Source of the DNA: Pseudomonas cavernae
GTDB taxonomy: Bacteria > Pseudomonadota > Gammaproteobacteria > Pseudomonadales > Pseudomonadaceae
DNA length: 64,000 nt
NCBI RefSeq assembly: GCF_003595175.1
Contig: NZ_CP032419.1
Coordinates: 4,650,001-4,714,000, forward strand
Direction: 5' to 3'
Part shown: one piece after another, positions 1-9,996 of the stretch
Layout of the letters: the number at the start of each line of letters is the position of its first letter
Numbering within the stretch: the stretch's first letter is position 1
The notes under the pieces: generated by a model
What the model was told of the DNA's origin: nothing
Databases searched by the model: none
Seen by the model: the letters and a program-made list of their open reading frames with translations, nothing else
Program-made: the position numbers and the translations under genes

Positions 1-1292
1 CGGGCGCTGACGTCGTGCTGCAGGGCGACGTAATGGCTGATGCCGCGGGCATCGCGCATCGCCGCCAGGGTGATCTCGTTCCAGAACAGGCTGCCGTTCT
101 TGCGATAGTTGCGCAGCACCACCTGGCAGGACTCGCCCTGCTGCAGGGCGACGCGCAGGCGCTGCAGCTCGTTCTGGTTGCGGTCATCGCCCTGCAGGAC
201 GCGGCAGTTGCGGCCGAGAATCTCGGCGCTGGAATAGCCGCTGATACGCTCGAACGCCGGGTTGCAGTAGATCAGCGGCTGATCCGGTTGGCGGGCGTCG
301 GCGATGCTGACGCCCATCGGGCTGGCTTGCAGCGCCAGATTGACCAGTGCCAGCTGTTGCTGCATGTCGGCGCTGCGACTCAGGGCCAGGCGCAGGTCAC
401 TGAGGCTGCGGCCCACCAGCAGGGCGGCGAGCAGCAGCAACAGCACACTCACATGCAGCTCGCCGAGCTGCGCGCCGAGCCTGGGCAGCGCGCCGCTGGC
501 GGCCAGCGCCTGGGCCAGCAGCAGCAGCGCCAAGCTGGTCAGCAGCGCGCCGCAGAACGCCCCGGGCAGCCCCCAGCGCAAAGCCAGGCCGAGCAGCACC
601 AAGCCCATCAGCGGCAGCGCGAACGGCAACGGCAGCACGTTGAGTAGCCCCGGCAGGCCCACCAGCAGTACCAGCAGCAGCGGCCAGGGCGGCAGGCAGC
701 GCAACGGCTCGGCCAGCGGTAGCCGGCTGCCGCCCGGCGGGGTCGCCACCCAGCCGCGCTGGCGCAACCACAGGGTGGCGTAGGTCAACAACGGCGTGGC
801 CACCACCAGGGTGGTCAGGCTGTCGGTCAGCCACCGGGTCAGGCTGGCCGGGCCCCAGGCCTCGGCCGCCAGCTGGCCGCCGAACCGCAACGCGCCCTGC
901 ACGCCCAGCGCCAGGATGGTCACCGGCACCAGCACGCCGAGCAGGATGAAACGCAGCAGATGGCCGAGGTCCGGCAGGGCCACATCGAAGTCGCGCCGGC
1001 GCACCAGCAGCCAGGCCAGCCCGATGGCGAGGGTTTCCGGCAGCGCATAGAGCGGCGCCCAGTGCCAGTCCAGCTGCCACAGCGGCGCACAGATCAGGGC
1101 ATTGAGATAGACCGCCGGCAGGACCCGCGGCCCCCACCAGAGCACGAGCGCCAGACCGAGGGCGAACGGCAGGTAGCCCGGCGCGAGCCCGTCAAACGGG
1201 AAGGTAAACAGGGATAGCCAGGACGCGAGGTGGAGCAACGGCAGGGGCAGCCACCAAGTCCATTTGGGCAGTCGGTCGTGAATGGCGAGCAT
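1..1292 (-). CDS. MASE1-PAS membrane sensor, carboxy-terminus beyond window edge
   Basis: The reading frame is open from an ATG at 1292 to the left edge, so the gene is partial. A Shine-Dalgarno-like AGGT lies just upstream of the ATG. The first roughly 290 residues are a string of about eight hydrophobic segments (for example FALGLALVLWWGPRVLPAVY and LLLLLAALLVG) of the kind found in MASE1 sensory domains. They are followed by a PAS domain with the typical motif NPAFERISGYSSAEILGRNC and the PAC stretch that includes YRKNGSLFWNE. In known proteins this arrangement feeds GGDEF/EAL or histidine-kinase output domains, but the output lies outside the window, so the signalling chemistry cannot be stated. 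It is transcribed away from the neighbouring lipoprotein gene. Confidence 0.85.
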   Translation of the reverse strand, partial: MLAIHDRLPKWTWWLPLPLLHLASWLSLFTFPFDGLAPGYLPFALGLALVLWWGPRVLPAVYLNALICAPLWQLDWHWAPLYALPETLAIGLAWLLVRRRDFDVALPDLGHLLRFILLGVLVPVTILALGVQGALRFGGQLAAEAWGPASLTRWLTDSLTTLVVATPLLTYATLWLRQRGWVATPPGGSRLPLAEPLRCLPPWPLLLVLLVGLPGLLNVLPLPFALPLMGLVLLGLALRWGLPGAFCGALLTSLALLLLAQALAASGALPRLGAQLGELHVSVLLLLLAALLVGRSLSDLRLALSRSADMQQQLALVNLALQASPMGVSIADARQPDQPLIYCNPAFERISGYSSAEILGRNCRVLQGDDRNQNELQRLRVALQQGESCQVVLRNYRKNGSLFWNEITLAAMRDARGISHYVALQHDVSA

Positions 1293-1438
1293 GCTGACCT
1301 CACATCAATGTGCAGCCACAGCATAGAACAGCTTTGCGACTAACGTCTGACCCGCGGCTCTGGGCCACCCGCCTTAGGTTCGGCGACGGTTCGATAGGCT
1401 TGCCATAGGGTCGACGGCCACTCTCAAGGAGGGCCGCC

Positions 1439-2434
1439 ATGCTGCGCCTGAACATCGTACTGAGCCTGCTCCTGCTCGCCGGCTGCGCTCGCGACCCCGG
1501 CGGCCTGCCGCTGTGGCGCGAGACCGAGGTCGCAGCGCCGAAACTGCAATACCTCGGCGTCGGCGGCTACCTGCTGCGCTGGCGCGGCGAAGCTCTGCTG
1601 TTCGCGCCGTCGTTCAGCAACCCGGCGACTCTCGGCCTGCCGCCGCTACGGGTGGTCGCCGACGACGCACGGATCGATGCGCTGATGCCGCCGGCAGCCG
1701 ACGCCAGCCTGCTGCTGGTCGGCCATGCCCACTACGACCACCTGCTCGACGTGCCGCGCGTGCTGCTCAAGCACGCGCCGCAAGCGAAGGTCTACGGCTC
1801 GAAGACCATGGGCCACATCCTCGCTGCGGTGACCCCACGCTCACGCATCGTCGACGCCGAGACCGACATGGCCCGGGGCCTGACGCCCGGCCGATGGTTC
1901 GTTTCGCCCCACAAGCGCTTCCGCGTCATGGCCATCGAGAGCGAGCACGCATCGCACATCGCCGGCCTCAAGTTCCTCGGCGGCGGCTACACGCACGACC
2001 TCAAGGCACTGCCCGACAGCATCTGGGGCTGGAAGGAAGGCCAGACGCTGGCCTGGCTGGTGGACCTGCTCGACACACAGGGCCGGCCGGTCTACCGCTT
2101 GCACTACCAGGACGCCGTCAGTACCCCGCCGCTGGGCTTCCCACCGCTGCTGCCGGACGCCAAACGGGTCGACGTGACAATCCTCTGCGTCGGCTCGTGG
2201 AATCAGGTGCCCGGCTATCCGGACGCTCTACTGCGCTTGCTGCGACCGCGCCTGGCGGTGCTCGGCCACTGGGAGGACTTCTTCGGCAATGATCCGCAGC
2301 AACCGCAGGCACTGCGCTTGCTCGACGAACAGGGCATCGTCGCCGCTACCCGCAGCCACCTGCCGGCCGACGGCCGAGTAGTGATGCCCGTACCGTTCGC
2401 CGAAGTACCGCTCCCCGCGGCGGCGCCACGCTAG
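1439..2434 (+). CDS. Lipoprotein metallo-beta-lactamase-fold hydrolase
   Basis: A 331-residue protein with a strong ribosome binding site (AAGGAGG) six bases before the ATG. The amino-terminus is a lipoprotein signal with lipobox LLAGC (lipidated Cys16), which places the mature protein in the cell envelope. Residues 96-101 give the metal-binding motif HAHYDH of the metallo-beta-lactamase fold, with later candidate ligands in the ESEHASH and LGHWED segments. The family includes many hydrolases, and the sequence alone does not reveal the substrate. The gene is convergent with the amgS-like kinase gene, and the last four bases of the two coding regions overlap (both stops are TAG). Confidence 0.8.
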   Translation: MLRLNIVLSLLLLAGCARDPGGLPLWRETEVAAPKLQYLGVGGYLLRWRGEALLFAPSFSNPATLGLPPLRVVADDARIDALMPPAADASLLLVGHAHYDHLLDVPRVLLKHAPQAKVYGSKTMGHILAAVTPRSRIVDAETDMARGLTPGRWFVSPHKRFRVMAIESEHASHIAGLKFLGGGYTHDLKALPDSIWGWKEGQTLAWLVDLLDTQGRPVYRLHYQDAVSTPPLGFPPLLPDAKRVDVTILCVGSWNQVPGYPDALLRLLRPRLAVLGHWEDFFGNDPQQPQALRLLDEQGIVAATRSHLPADGRVVMPVPFAEVPLPAAAPR

Positions 2435-3744
2435 GCCGCGTCGCGCGGCAACAGCAGCCCCAGTGGCAGGCAGACCCGCGCCTCCAGGCCGCGGCCGACG
2501 CGGTTGCGCAGCTCGACACTGCCACCGTGCTGGGCGGCGATGCGTTTGACGATGGCCAGGCCGAGGCCGGTGCCCTTGCCGCCACGGGCGCGGTCGCCAC
2601 GGATGAAGGGGTTGAAGATGTCCTCCAGCTCGGCCGGATCGATGCCGTTGCCCCGGTCCAGCACGCTGAGCAGCACGTAGGGCGCGCTGCTGTCGCCGGA
2701 CAGCGAGGCGGCCACCTCCACCGACGAGCCGCCATGCAGCAGGGCGTTGTCGATCAGGTTGTTGAGCAGGCGCTTGATCGACACCCGCCGCAGCGGCATG
2801 CACGGCATCGGCTCCAGGCACAGGCGCACGCGCTCCGCGCTCTGGTTGAACGGTGCCACCACCTCGCGCACCAGCTCGGCCAGGTCGGCCTCCTCCACGC
2901 GCTCGTCACGACCATCGCGGATGAAGGCGAGGAACTGGTCGAGGATGGCGTCCATGTCCTCGATGTCGCGGACCATGTCCTCGGTCAGCTCGGCGTCGCT
3001 GTTCAGCAGCTCCAGCGACAGGCGCAGGCGGGTCAGCGGCGTGCGCAGGTCGTGCGACACCCCGGCCAGCATCAGCTCGCGCTCGCGGGCGGCCTGCTCG
3101 ACGTCCTCGGCCATCTGGTTGAAGGCGCGGTAGACCTCGGTCATCTCGCTCGGCGTGTCGCTGACCGGCAGGCGCACGCTGCTGCCCTGACCGAGCTGGC
3201 GGGCGGCGAACACCAGGCGCTTGAGCGGTGCACTGAGCTGGCGCACGAAGATCCAGGCGGCGGCGGTGGACAACACGCCGATGGCCAGGAACCAGCCGAG
3301 CACGCTCCAGATCTTCTGCCCGCGCAGCGGATGCGGATACAAAGGCACCTCGACCCAGCCCTCGCCAAGGCTCGGTGCACGCACCCAGAGCGCCGAGGGG
3401 TGATGGACGCGCAGGTGCACCTCGGTATCCGGGCCCAGCTCCATGCGCATCTGTCGCTGGAACACATCGGTGTACGGCCAGTGGTACTCGCCCGCCGGCG
3501 CCTCGTCATCCGCCCGCCAGCGCAGCCCGGCGGCCTTGGCCACCTCGTCGCGGGCGTTCTCGTGGGTGGCCCAGTAGGCGCGCAGGGTCAGCGCCGCACC
3601 GTGGCTGTACTGGCGGTCGACCAGCACGTCCTCGTTGAGCAGCAGATAGACCAGGGTCAGCGCCTTGGAGAACAGCACCACGATCAGCACCAGCCACAGG
3701 GTGCGGGCGAAGAAGCTTTGCGGGAACCAGACGGGGGTTTTCAT
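2431..3744 (-). CDS. amgS: EnvZ/AmgS-type sensor histidine kinase
   Basis: A 437-residue inner-membrane sensor kinase. Transmembrane helices lie at about 14-36 and 146-167 and enclose a periplasmic sensor region of roughly 110 residues. A HAMP domain follows, then the dimerisation/phosphoacceptor box GVSHDLRTPLTRLRL with His231, then an ATPase domain with the N box (NNLIDNALLHGG), DRGNGID and GKGTGLGLAI. It lies downstream of the OmpR-type regulator on the same strand, the order of ompR-envZ and of P. aeruginosa amgRS (PA5200-PA5199). That system responds to membrane protein-folding stress and affects aminoglycoside tolerance. A 120-bp gap holding a palindromic repeat separates kinase and regulator, which is looser than the usual overlap. 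Confidence 0.9.
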   Translation of the reverse strand: MKTPVWFPQSFFARTLWLVLIVVLFSKALTLVYLLLNEDVLVDRQYSHGAALTLRAYWATHENARDEVAKAAGLRWRADDEAPAGEYHWPYTDVFQRQMRMELGPDTEVHLRVHHPSALWVRAPSLGEGWVEVPLYPHPLRGQKIWSVLGWFLAIGVLSTAAAWIFVRQLSAPLKRLVFAARQLGQGSSVRLPVSDTPSEMTEVYRAFNQMAEDVEQAARERELMLAGVSHDLRTPLTRLRLSLELLNSDAELTEDMVRDIEDMDAILDQFLAFIRDGRDERVEEADLAELVREVVAPFNQSAERVRLCLEPMPCMPLRRVSIKRLLNNLIDNALLHGGSSVEVAASLSGDSSAPYVLLSVLDRGNGIDPAELEDIFNPFIRGDRARGGKGTGLGLAIVKRIAAQHGGSVELRNRVGRGLEARVCLPLGLLLPRDAA

Positions 3745-3763
3745 AACGCGATCACAGGTGAAT

Positions 3764-3863
3764 GTGGGTTAGCCGCGCAGCGGCGTAACCCACCATGCGG
3801 CCCGGAGGGGCGCCAGACTTGAACACCTTTGGTGGGTTACGCCTTCGGCCAACCCACCCTACG
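3764..3863. repeat. GTGGGTT palindromic repeat between amgR and amgS
   Basis: Two hairpins built on the same sequence lie here: positions 3764-3793 (GTGGGTTAGCC paired with GGCGTAACCCAC) and 3831-3858 (GGTGGGTTACGCC paired with the downstream GGCCAACCCACC). The right end reads CCCACCCTACG, the same CTAC cap seen on the other intergenic palindromes of this window. Because it lies between the co-directional amgR and amgS it may stabilise or terminate part of the amgR transcript. Confidence 0.7.
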
Positions 3864-3865
3864 AC

Positions 3866-4597
3866 TTATTTGTTGCCGTCGGGCACGAACACGTAGCCGA
3901 CGCCCCAGACCGTCTGGATATAGCGCGGCTTCGACGGGTCCGGCTCGATCAGCCGGCGCAGGCGCGAGATCTGCACGTCGATGGAACGCTCCAGGGCGTC
4001 CCATTCGCGGCCGCGGGCGAGGTTCATCAGCTTGTCGCGGGTCAGCGGCTCGCGGGCGTGCTGGACCAGGGCCTTGAGCACGGCGAACTCGCCGGTGGTG
4101 AGCATGTGCGTCTCGGCGCCGCGCTTCAGCTCGCGGGTGGCGAGGAACAGCTGGTAGTCGCCGAAGCTGACCGTGGCGTCTTCGCTGTCCGGCGCGCCCG
4201 GCACCGCCGGGGTCTGCCGGCGCAGCACGGCCTTGATCCGCGCCAACAGCTCGCGCGGGTTGAAGGGCTTGGCCAGGTAGTCGTCGGCGCCCAGTTCGAG
4301 GCCATGGATGCGGCTGGACTCGTCGCCCTTGGCGGTGAGCATGATGATCGGCACCTGGTTGTTCGCCGCGCGCAGGCGCTTGCATGCCGACAGGCCATCC
4401 TCACCTGGCAGCATCAGATCGAGCACCACCAGCTGGAACAGTTCGCGGGCCAGCAGGCGGTCCATCTGCTCGACGTTCTCCACCGCCTTCACGCGGTAGC
4501 CCTGCTCGTCGAGAAACCGCTCGAGCAGGCGCCGCAGCCCCGGGTCGTCATCCACGATGAGAATTTTTTCGCCTTCAACGGTGGCAGTGCTGCTCAT
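3866..4597 (-). CDS. amgR: OmpR/AmgR-type response regulator
   Basis: A 243-residue DNA-binding response regulator. The receiver domain (about 11-125) carries the acidic pocket IVDDDPG and phosphoacceptor Asp60 in VVLDLMLPGEDG, with the conserved Lys in LAKPFNPRELL. The carboxy-terminal winged helix ends in PRYIQTVWGVGYVFVPDG, typical of OmpR/PhoB proteins. I chose the ATG at 4597 over the in-frame GTG at 4618 because GGAG lies seven bases upstream of it. The gene is divergent from tex. It matches P. aeruginosa AmgR in length and neighbours and should act with the downstream kinase. Confidence 0.92.
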   Translation of the reverse strand: MSSTATVEGEKILIVDDDPGLRRLLERFLDEQGYRVKAVENVEQMDRLLARELFQLVVLDLMLPGEDGLSACKRLRAANNQVPIIMLTAKGDESSRIHGLELGADDYLAKPFNPRELLARIKAVLRRQTPAVPGAPDSEDATVSFGDYQLFLATRELKRGAETHMLTTGEFAVLKALVQHAREPLTRDKLMNLARGREWDALERSIDVQISRLRRLIEPDPSKPRYIQTVWGVGYVFVPDGNK

Positions 4598-4767
4598 ACG
4601 GGCTCCTTTGAAAATCACGCGCCATTATGGCCCAGGCGCCGGTTGGCACGGGCGCGGCATTCGTTAGCAGATTTTTCCCCAGCCGCACCGGGGAACATCG
4701 ACGGCTGCCGCCGGTCAGTTCAGCACACCGCGGGCTCGGCGCTTTTGCCGACCGCCGCCCAACAGCC

Positions 4768-4777
4768 TGGTTATAAT
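4768..4777 (+). promoter_or_regulatory. Probable extended -10 promoter of tex
   Basis: TGG followed by a perfect TATAAT (4772-4777) lies about 65 bp before the tex start. No convincing -35 hexamer sits at the normal distance, so an extended -10 element is the best reading. No transcript data support it. Confidence 0.5.
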
Positions 4778-4842
4778 GCCGCCCTTTTCGCGGCAAGCCC
4801 GGCTTGTCCTCAACTCCGTCAGTGTTCAGGGAGTTTTGTCGT

Positions 4843-7191
4843 ATGTCAGTCAATGTCATGGACAGCATCAACCAACGCATCGCCGAAGAACTGTCCGCCC
4901 TGCCCACCGGCCGCGTGCTGCCGCAACAGGTGGCCGCCGCCGTCGCCCTGCTCGATGAGGGCTCGACCGTACCCTTTATCGCCCGTTACCGCAAAGAGGT
5001 CACCGGCAGCCTCGACGACACCCAGCTGCGCCTGCTCGAAGAGCGCCTGCGCTACCTGCGCGAGCTGGAGGAGCGGCGCACCGCGATCCTCGCCAGCATC
5101 GAGGAACAGGGCAAGCTGACCCCCGAGCTGAGCCGCGAGATCCGCCTGGCCGACACCAAGACCCGCCTCGAAGACCTCTACCTGCCGTACAAGCAGAAGC
5201 GCCGCACCAAGGGCCAGATCGCCCTGGAAGCCGGCCTCGGCGAGCTGGCCGACGCGCTGTTCGGCGACCCGAGCCTGAGTCCGGAAGCCGAGGCGGCGCG
5301 CTTCGTCGATGCCGAGAAGGGCTTCGCCGACGTCAAGGCCGTGCTCGAAGGCGCCAAGTACATCCTCATGGAACGCTTCGCCGAGGACGCCCTGCTGCTC
5401 GACCAGCTGCGTGGCTTCCTCAAGGACCACGCCAGCCTCAGCGCGCGCCTGGTGGCCGGCAAGGAAGCCGAAGGGGCGAAATTCAGCGACTATTTCGAGC
5501 ACGACGAGCCGCTGAAGAACGTGCCCTCGCACCGCGCCCTGGCGATCTTCCGCGGCCGCAACGAAGGCGTGCTAAGCGCCGCGCTGAAGGTCGGCGACGA
5601 GCAGCCGGGCAGCCTGCACCCCTGCGAAGGCATGATCGGCGCGCGTTTCGGCATCAAGGATCAAGGTCGTAGCGCCGACAAATGGCTCGGCGAAGTGGTG
5701 CGCTGGACCTGGAAGGTCAAGCTCTATAGCCACCTGGAGACCGACCTGTTCGGCGAGCTGCGCGAGAAGGCCGAGGACGAGGCGATCAGCGTGTTCGCCC
5801 GCAATCTGCACGACCTGCTGCTCGCCGCCCCGGCCGGGCCGCGCGCCACCCTCGGCCTCGACCCCGGCCTGCGCACCGGCTGCAAGGTCGCCGTGGTGGA
5901 TGCCACCGGCAAGCTGCTGGACACCGCCACCGTCTACCCGCACGCGCCGCGCAACGACTGGGACGGCACCCTGGCGACCCTCGGCAAGCTGTGCGCCAAG
6001 CATGCGGTCGATTTGATCGCCATCGGCAACGGCACCGCCAGCCGCGAGACCGACAAGCTGGCCGCCGAGCTGATCAAGAAATACCCGGGCCTGAACATGA
6101 CCAAGATCATGGTCAGCGAGGCCGGCGCCTCGGTGTATTCGGCCTCCGAGCTGGCGGCCAAGGAATTCCCCGACCTCGACGTGTCGATCCGCGGCGCGGT
6201 GTCCATCGCCCGCCGCCTGCAGGACCCGCTGGCCGAACTAGTGAAGATCGAGCCGAAGGCCATCGGCGTCGGCCAGTACCAGCACGACGTGTCGCAGCTG
6301 AAGCTGGCGCGCAGCCTGGATGCCGTGGTCGAAGACTGCGTGAACGCCGTCGGCGTCGACGTCAACACCGCCTCGGCGGCGCTGCTGGCGCGCATCTCAG
6401 GGCTGAACAGCACCCTGGCGCAGAACATCGTGCAGTTCCGCGACGCCAACGGCGCGTTCAAGAGCCGCGCCGCGCTGAAGCAGGTGCCGCGCCTGGGCGA
6501 CAAGACCTTCGAGCTGGCCGCAGGCTTCCTGCGCGTGATGAACGGCGACAACCCGCTGGACGCCTCGGCGGTGCACCCGGAAACCTACCCGCTGGTGCAG
6601 CGCATCGCGCAAGGCACCGGCCGCGACATCCGCTCGCTGATCGGCGACTCGGGCTTCCTCAAGCGCCTCGATCCCAAGCAGTTCACCGACGAGCGCTTCG
6701 GCCTGCCGACCGTCACCGACATCCTCACCGAACTCGACAAGCCGAGCCGCGACCCGCGTCCGGAGTTCAAGACCGCGGCCTTCCAGGATGGCGTCGAGAC
6801 GCTCAAGGACCTCAAGCCGGGCATGGTCCTCGAAGGAGTGGTGACCAACGTCGCCAACTTCGGCGCTTTCGTCGACATCGGCGTGCATCAGGACGGTCTG
6901 GTGCACATCTCGGCGCTGTCGGAGAAGTTCATCAAGGACCCGCGCGAGGCGGTCAAGGCCGGCGACGTGGTCAAGGTCAAGGTCATGGAAGTGGACATCG
7001 CCCGCCAGCGCATCGGCCTGTCGATGCGCATGGGCGACACCCCCGGCGAGAAGCTCGAGGGCCCGCGCGGCGGTGGCCAACGCGGCAACGCACCACGCAG
7101 CGAGCGCCATTCGCCGCAGGACAAGCCGGCGCCGAGCAATGCCGCCATGGCCTCGCTGTTCGCCAACGCCAAGCAACTGAGGAAGAACTGA
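4843..7191 (+). CDS. tex: Tex-family RNA-binding transcription accessory protein
   Basis: A 782-residue cytoplasmic protein of the Tex family (homologue of P. aeruginosa PA5201). The amino-terminal helical region begins with the characteristic [18 protein letters not shown] YqgF/RNase-H-like domain follows around residues 330-460 ([17 protein letters not shown]), then helix-hairpin-helix segments ([17 protein letters not shown]), and an S1 RNA-binding domain at about 658-730 ([20 protein letters not shown]). Tex acts on nucleic acids and transcription, and its exact role is still poorly defined. I took the ATG at 4843 because AGGGAG stands nine bases upstream; an internal ATG at 4858 (MDSIN) is the alternative. 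The stop overlaps the following thioesterase start by one base, so the two are probably cotranscribed. Confidence 0.93.
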   Translation: MSVNVMDSINQRIAEELSALPTGRVLPQQVAAAVALLDEGSTVPFIARYRKEVTGSLDDTQLRLLEERLRYLRELEERRTAILASIEEQGKLTPELSREIRLADTKTRLEDLYLPYKQKRRTKGQIALEAGLGELADALFGDPSLSPEAEAARFVDAEKGFADVKAVLEGAKYILMERFAEDALLLDQLRGFLKDHASLSARLVAGKEAEGAKFSDYFEHDEPLKNVPSHRALAIFRGRNEGVLSAALKVGDEQPGSLHPCEGMIGARFGIKDQGRSADKWLGEVVRWTWKVKLYSHLETDLFGELREKAEDEAISVFARNLHDLLLAAPAGPRATLGLDPGLRTGCKVAVVDATGKLLDTATVYPHAPRNDWDGTLATLGKLCAKHAVDLIAIGNGTASRETDKLAAELIKKYPGLNMTKIMVSEAGASVYSASELAAKEFPDLDVSIRGAVSIARRLQDPLAELVKIEPKAIGVGQYQHDVSQLKLARSLDAVVEDCVNAVGVDVNTASAALLARISGLNSTLAQNIVQFRDANGAFKSRAALKQVPRLGDKTFELAAGFLRVMNGDNPLDASAVHPETYPLVQRIAQGTGRDIRSLIGDSGFLKRLDPKQFTDERFGLPTVTDILTELDKPSRDPRPEFKTAAFQDGVETLKDLKPGMVLEGVVTNVANFGAFVDIGVHQDGLVHISALSEKFIKDPREAVKAGDVVKVKVMEVDIARQRIGLSMRMGDTPGEKLEGPRGGGQRGNAPRSERHSPQDKPAPSNAAMASLFANAKQLRKN

Positions 7192-7571
7192 TGAGCGAGT
7201 CCACCAACCCAGGCAGCGCCTTCAGCCGCCTGCTCGGCCTGGAGGTCGTCTCCGCCGCCGAGGGCCGCGCCGAGGTGCACATGAAGATGCATGAGGGCCT
7301 CGGCAACGTGCACGGCAAGCTGCACGGCGGCGCGCTGTTCTCGCTGATCGACACCGCCATGGGCCAGGCCTGCCACAGCCTCAGCGGCGGCGTGGCGCAG
7401 AGCGTGACCCTGGAGAGCAAGATCAACTACATCCGCCCGGTCAGCGCCGGCGAGCTGGTCTGCCGCGCCTGGGTGCTGCACGCCGGCAAGCGCACCCTGG
7501 TGGTCGAAGCGGACACCTACCAGGGCGAGAAACTGGTGGCCAAGGCCCAGGCCACCTTCGCCCAGGTCTGA
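7191..7571 (+). CDS. PaaI-type hotdog thioesterase
   Basis: A 126-residue hotdog-fold protein whose ATG overlaps the tex TGA (TGATG), with AGGAAG as ribosome binding site. The segment GKLHGGALFSLIDTAMGQA carries the PaaI-type active-site signature (HGG and the Asp of the long helix), and the remainder reads as the usual antiparallel sheet (SKINYIRPVSAGELV). Such enzymes hydrolyse acyl-CoA thioesters, often phenylacetyl or other aromatic acyl-CoAs, but the specificity here is unknown. Length fits the family. Confidence 0.85.
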   Translation: MSESTNPGSAFSRLLGLEVVSAAEGRAEVHMKMHEGLGNVHGKLHGGALFSLIDTAMGQACHSLSGGVAQSVTLESKINYIRPVSAGELVCRAWVLHAGKRTLVVEADTYQGEKLVAKAQATFAQV

Positions 7572-7577
7572 CGCGGC

Positions 7578-7687
7578 GTAGGTTGGGTTGAGACGCGCAG
7601 CGTCGAAGCCCAACAAGCGGAGGCTCAGGCATCGCCATTGCCAAAACGACCGCCGTTGGGCTTCGCTACGCTCAGCACCAACCTACA
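7578..7687. repeat. GTAGGTTGG palindromic intergenic repeat
   Basis: It starts GTAGGTTGGGTTGAG and ends CTCAGCACCAACCTAC, with an inner CGAAGCCCAAC / GTTGGGCTTCG pair, so the whole 110-bp unit can fold on itself. It lies seven bases behind the thioesterase stop and has close relatives at 37660 and 62618. Confidence 0.75.
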
Positions 7688-7804
7688 ATCACCGCCGTCT
7701 CACCCCCATCACCCGGCCAGGCGATCACGCCAGCCTTCCCCAGCCTTGTAGAACGTCCGATCCACCCCCATATTGGGGCGACCGATGCGTGAAGGAAAAT
7801 CATC

Positions 7805-9388
7805 TTGAGCGAGCTTCTGCAACGCCGCCGAGCCCTGCTCGGCGCCCCCGAACACCTGTCCCTGCTCGGCCAAAGCCTGCACGGCATCGAGCGCGAATGC
7901 CTGCGGGTCGATGCCCAGGGCCAGCTGGCGCTGACCCCGCACGCGCCTGCGCTGGGCTCGGCGCTGACCCACCCGCAGATCACCACCGACTATTCGGAGT
8001 CGCTGCTGGAGTTCATCACCCCGGCGGAAACCGACCCGGCGGCCACCCTCGCCGACCTCGAGCGGGTTCACCGCTTCGTCTACAGCAAGCTCGACGGCGA
8101 GTACCTGTGGAGCGCCTCGATGCCCTGCCCGCTGCCCGGCGAGGAGACTATTCCCATCGCCCGCTATGGCAGCTCGCACATCGGCCGCCTCAAGTACGTG
8201 TACCGCCAGGGCCTGGCGCTGCGCTACGGCAAGACCATGCAATGCATCGCCGGCATCCACTACAACTTCTCCCTGCCGGAAGCCCTGTGGCCGCTGCTGC
8301 AGCAGCTCGACGGCGACACGCAAAGCCAGCGCGACTACCAGTCGGCCAGCTACATCGCCCTGATCCGCAACTTCCGCCGCTACAGCTGGCTGCTGATGTA
8401 CCTGTTCGGCGCCTCGCCGGCCCTGGATGCCGGCTTCCTGCGCGGCCGCCCGCACCAGCTCAAGCAGCTGGATGCGCAGACCCTGTACCTGCCCTACGCC
8501 ACCAGCCTGCGGATGAGCGACCTGGGCTACCAGAGCAGCGCCCAGTCCGGCCTGACGCCCTGCTACAACGCTCTGGCCAGCTACACCGACAGCCTGCGCC
8601 AGGCGGTAGCCACGCCCTACCCGGCCTATGCCGAGCTCGGTACCAAGCGCGATGGCGAGTGGCAGCAGCTGAACACCAACGTGATCCAGATCGAAAACGA
8701 GTACTACTCGAGCATCCGCCCCAAGCGCGTCACCTACAGCGGCGAACGGCCGCTCCAGGCGCTGCTGGCGCGCGGCGTGCAGTACGTCGAAGTGCGCTGC
8801 CTGGACATCAACCCCTTCCTGCCGTTGGGCATCGATCTACCCGAAGCGCGCTTCCTCGATGCCTTCCTGCTCTACTGCGCGCTGCAGGACAGCCCACTGC
8901 TGGCCGGCGACGAATGCCGCGCCTGTACCGACAACTTCCTCAAGGTGGTCAAGGAAGGTCGGCGCCCGGGCCTGCACCTGCAACACCGCGGCGAACAGAT
9001 CGCCCTGCGCGACTGGGGCCATGCGCTGCTCGAGCAAATCCTGCCGCTCGCCGAACTGCTCGACCAGAGCCAGGGCGGCACAGCCCACGCCGAGGCGCTG
9101 GCGGCGCAACGTGCCAAGCTCGACGACCCGAGCCTGACGCCCTCGGCGCAGGTGCTCGCCAGCCTGCAGCAGCACGGCGAAAGCTTCGCCGCCTTCGCCT
9201 TGCGCCAGAGCCAGGCGCATGCCGAATACTTCCGCAGCCAGCCGCTCGAGGCCGCGCAACAAACGGAGTTCGAGGCCCTGGCGCGGCAGTCGCTGGCCGA
9301 GCAGGCCGAACTGGAGGCCAGCCAGGAGGGCGACTTCGACGCCTTCGTCGCCGCCTACCAGGCGAGCATCCTCGGCCTGGCGGTCTAG
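7805..9388 (+). CDS. gshA: Glutamate-cysteine ligase
   Basis: A 527-residue enzyme that joins glutamate and cysteine with ATP, the first step of glutathione synthesis in the cytoplasm. It starts with TTG at 7805 behind AAGGA, the best supported start. Recognisable GshA segments are LHGIEREGLRVD-like [12 protein letters not shown] near the amino-terminus, [13 protein letters not shown] (glutamate/metal-binding region), and [19 protein letters not shown]. Later come [17 protein letters not shown] and [13 protein letters not shown]. Length is close to the roughly 520 residues of gammaproteobacterial GshA. It occupies the same relative place, before argA, as in P. aeruginosa. Confidence 0.96.
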   Translation: MSELLQRRRALLGAPEHLSLLGQSLHGIERECLRVDAQGQLALTPHAPALGSALTHPQITTDYSESLLEFITPAETDPAATLADLERVHRFVYSKLDGEYLWSASMPCPLPGEETIPIARYGSSHIGRLKYVYRQGLALRYGKTMQCIAGIHYNFSLPEALWPLLQQLDGDTQSQRDYQSASYIALIRNFRRYSWLLMYLFGASPALDAGFLRGRPHQLKQLDAQTLYLPYATSLRMSDLGYQSSAQSGLTPCYNALASYTDSLRQAVATPYPAYAELGTKRDGEWQQLNTNVIQIENEYYSSIRPKRVTYSGERPLQALLARGVQYVEVRCLDINPFLPLGIDLPEARFLDAFLLYCALQDSPLLAGDECRACTDNFLKVVKEGRRPGLHLQHRGEQIALRDWGHALLEQILPLAELLDQSQGGTAHAEALAAQRAKLDDPSLTPSAQVLASLQQHGESFAAFALRQSQAHAEYFRSQPLEAAQQTEFEALARQSLAEQAELEASQEGDFDAFVAAYQASILGLAV

Positions 9389-9504
9389 GCCGGGGGCGCG
9401 GCGATTTAGTCGAGTGCGTCACAAAACGCAGCAATGGCGGCGACCGTGGGACCGGTGGCACAGCCGGGGCGCGGCGGCCCGGCTAGGCTTACCGGGTACG
9501 AACG

Positions 9505-9741
9505 ATGCGAGCCCGCACCATGGAGCCCACCGAGGCCCTACCTGAAGATGACCGGTCCAACGATGACCGCCAATGGAGCCTGGACAGCCTGAACAAGGCC
9601 TACCAGCAAGGCTACATGGCCGGTCTCACCGGCCACCCACCGAGCCAGCAACCCTACAGTGCGGAAGTGCTCGCCGCCGCCTGGGAAGCCGGCTGGGACG
9701 ACGGTGAAGAGCAGTACCAGCGCCTGCTGAAAAGCGCCTGA
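9505..9741 (+). CDS. Rmf/CrpP-like small protein
   Basis: A 78-residue acidic protein (63 if translation begins at the second ATG, 9520; neither has a clear ribosome binding site). Its core NKAYQQGYMAGLTGHPPS followed by an AAWEAGWDDGEEQ segment resembles ribosome modulation factor (RAYQRGYxAG ... WxxGWxxG), the fold NCBI groups as Rmf/CrpP. Rmf dimerises and silences 70S ribosomes in stationary phase. This protein lacks the strongly basic character of true Rmf, so a ribosomal role is only a possibility. It lies alone between gshA and argA. Confidence 0.65.
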   Translation: MRARTMEPTEALPEDDRSNDDRQWSLDSLNKAYQQGYMAGLTGHPPSQQPYSAEVLAAAWEAGWDDGEEQYQRLLKSA

Positions 9742-9792
9742 TCCCTCGCCATATAGAAACAACCGCCCGCCGACCCTTTCACCAGCGCGCAG

Positions 9793-9853
9793 GTAGCCCG
9801 GATCTAATCCGGGAAAGCCGGGCCGCGCATGTCCCGGATTGCATCCGGGCTAC
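9793..9853. repeat. GTAGCCCGGAT palindromic repeat
   Basis: GTAGCCCGGATCTAATCCGGG at the left is matched by CCCGGATTGCATCCGGGCTAC at the right. Each half is itself a small hairpin. Sequences of this type recur in the intergenic DNA of many Pseudomonas genomes. It lies between the Rmf-like gene and argA. Confidence 0.75.
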
Positions 9854-9904
9854 GGCCAGATCTCTCTACCTCCCGCCACGGCCCCTCCCCCTCTCCCAAG
9901 TTCC

Positions 9905-9983
9905 GTAGGATGGGTTGAGAAGCGCAGCGCCGATACCCATCGCCGCGGCGCCGATGGGTATCGCTTCGCTCAACCCATCCTGC
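9905..9983. repeat. GTAGGATGGG palindromic repeat behind argA
   Basis: GTAGGATGGGTTGAG at the left pairs with CTCAACCCATCCTGC at the right, and the centre holds CGATACCCATCG / CGATGGGTATCG. It closely resembles the unit at 36446 and stands just downstream of argA. Confidence 0.75.
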
Positions 9984-9996
9984 GGCCCCTCACCCC

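Noticed and set aside
15..783. Plus-strand frames at the left edge
   Set aside because: They are opposite the MASE1-PAS gene and show Gln- and Ser-rich shadow composition.
4598..4618. GTG start of amgR at 4618
   Set aside because: GGAG is correctly spaced for the ATG at 4597 and lies inside the longer frame.
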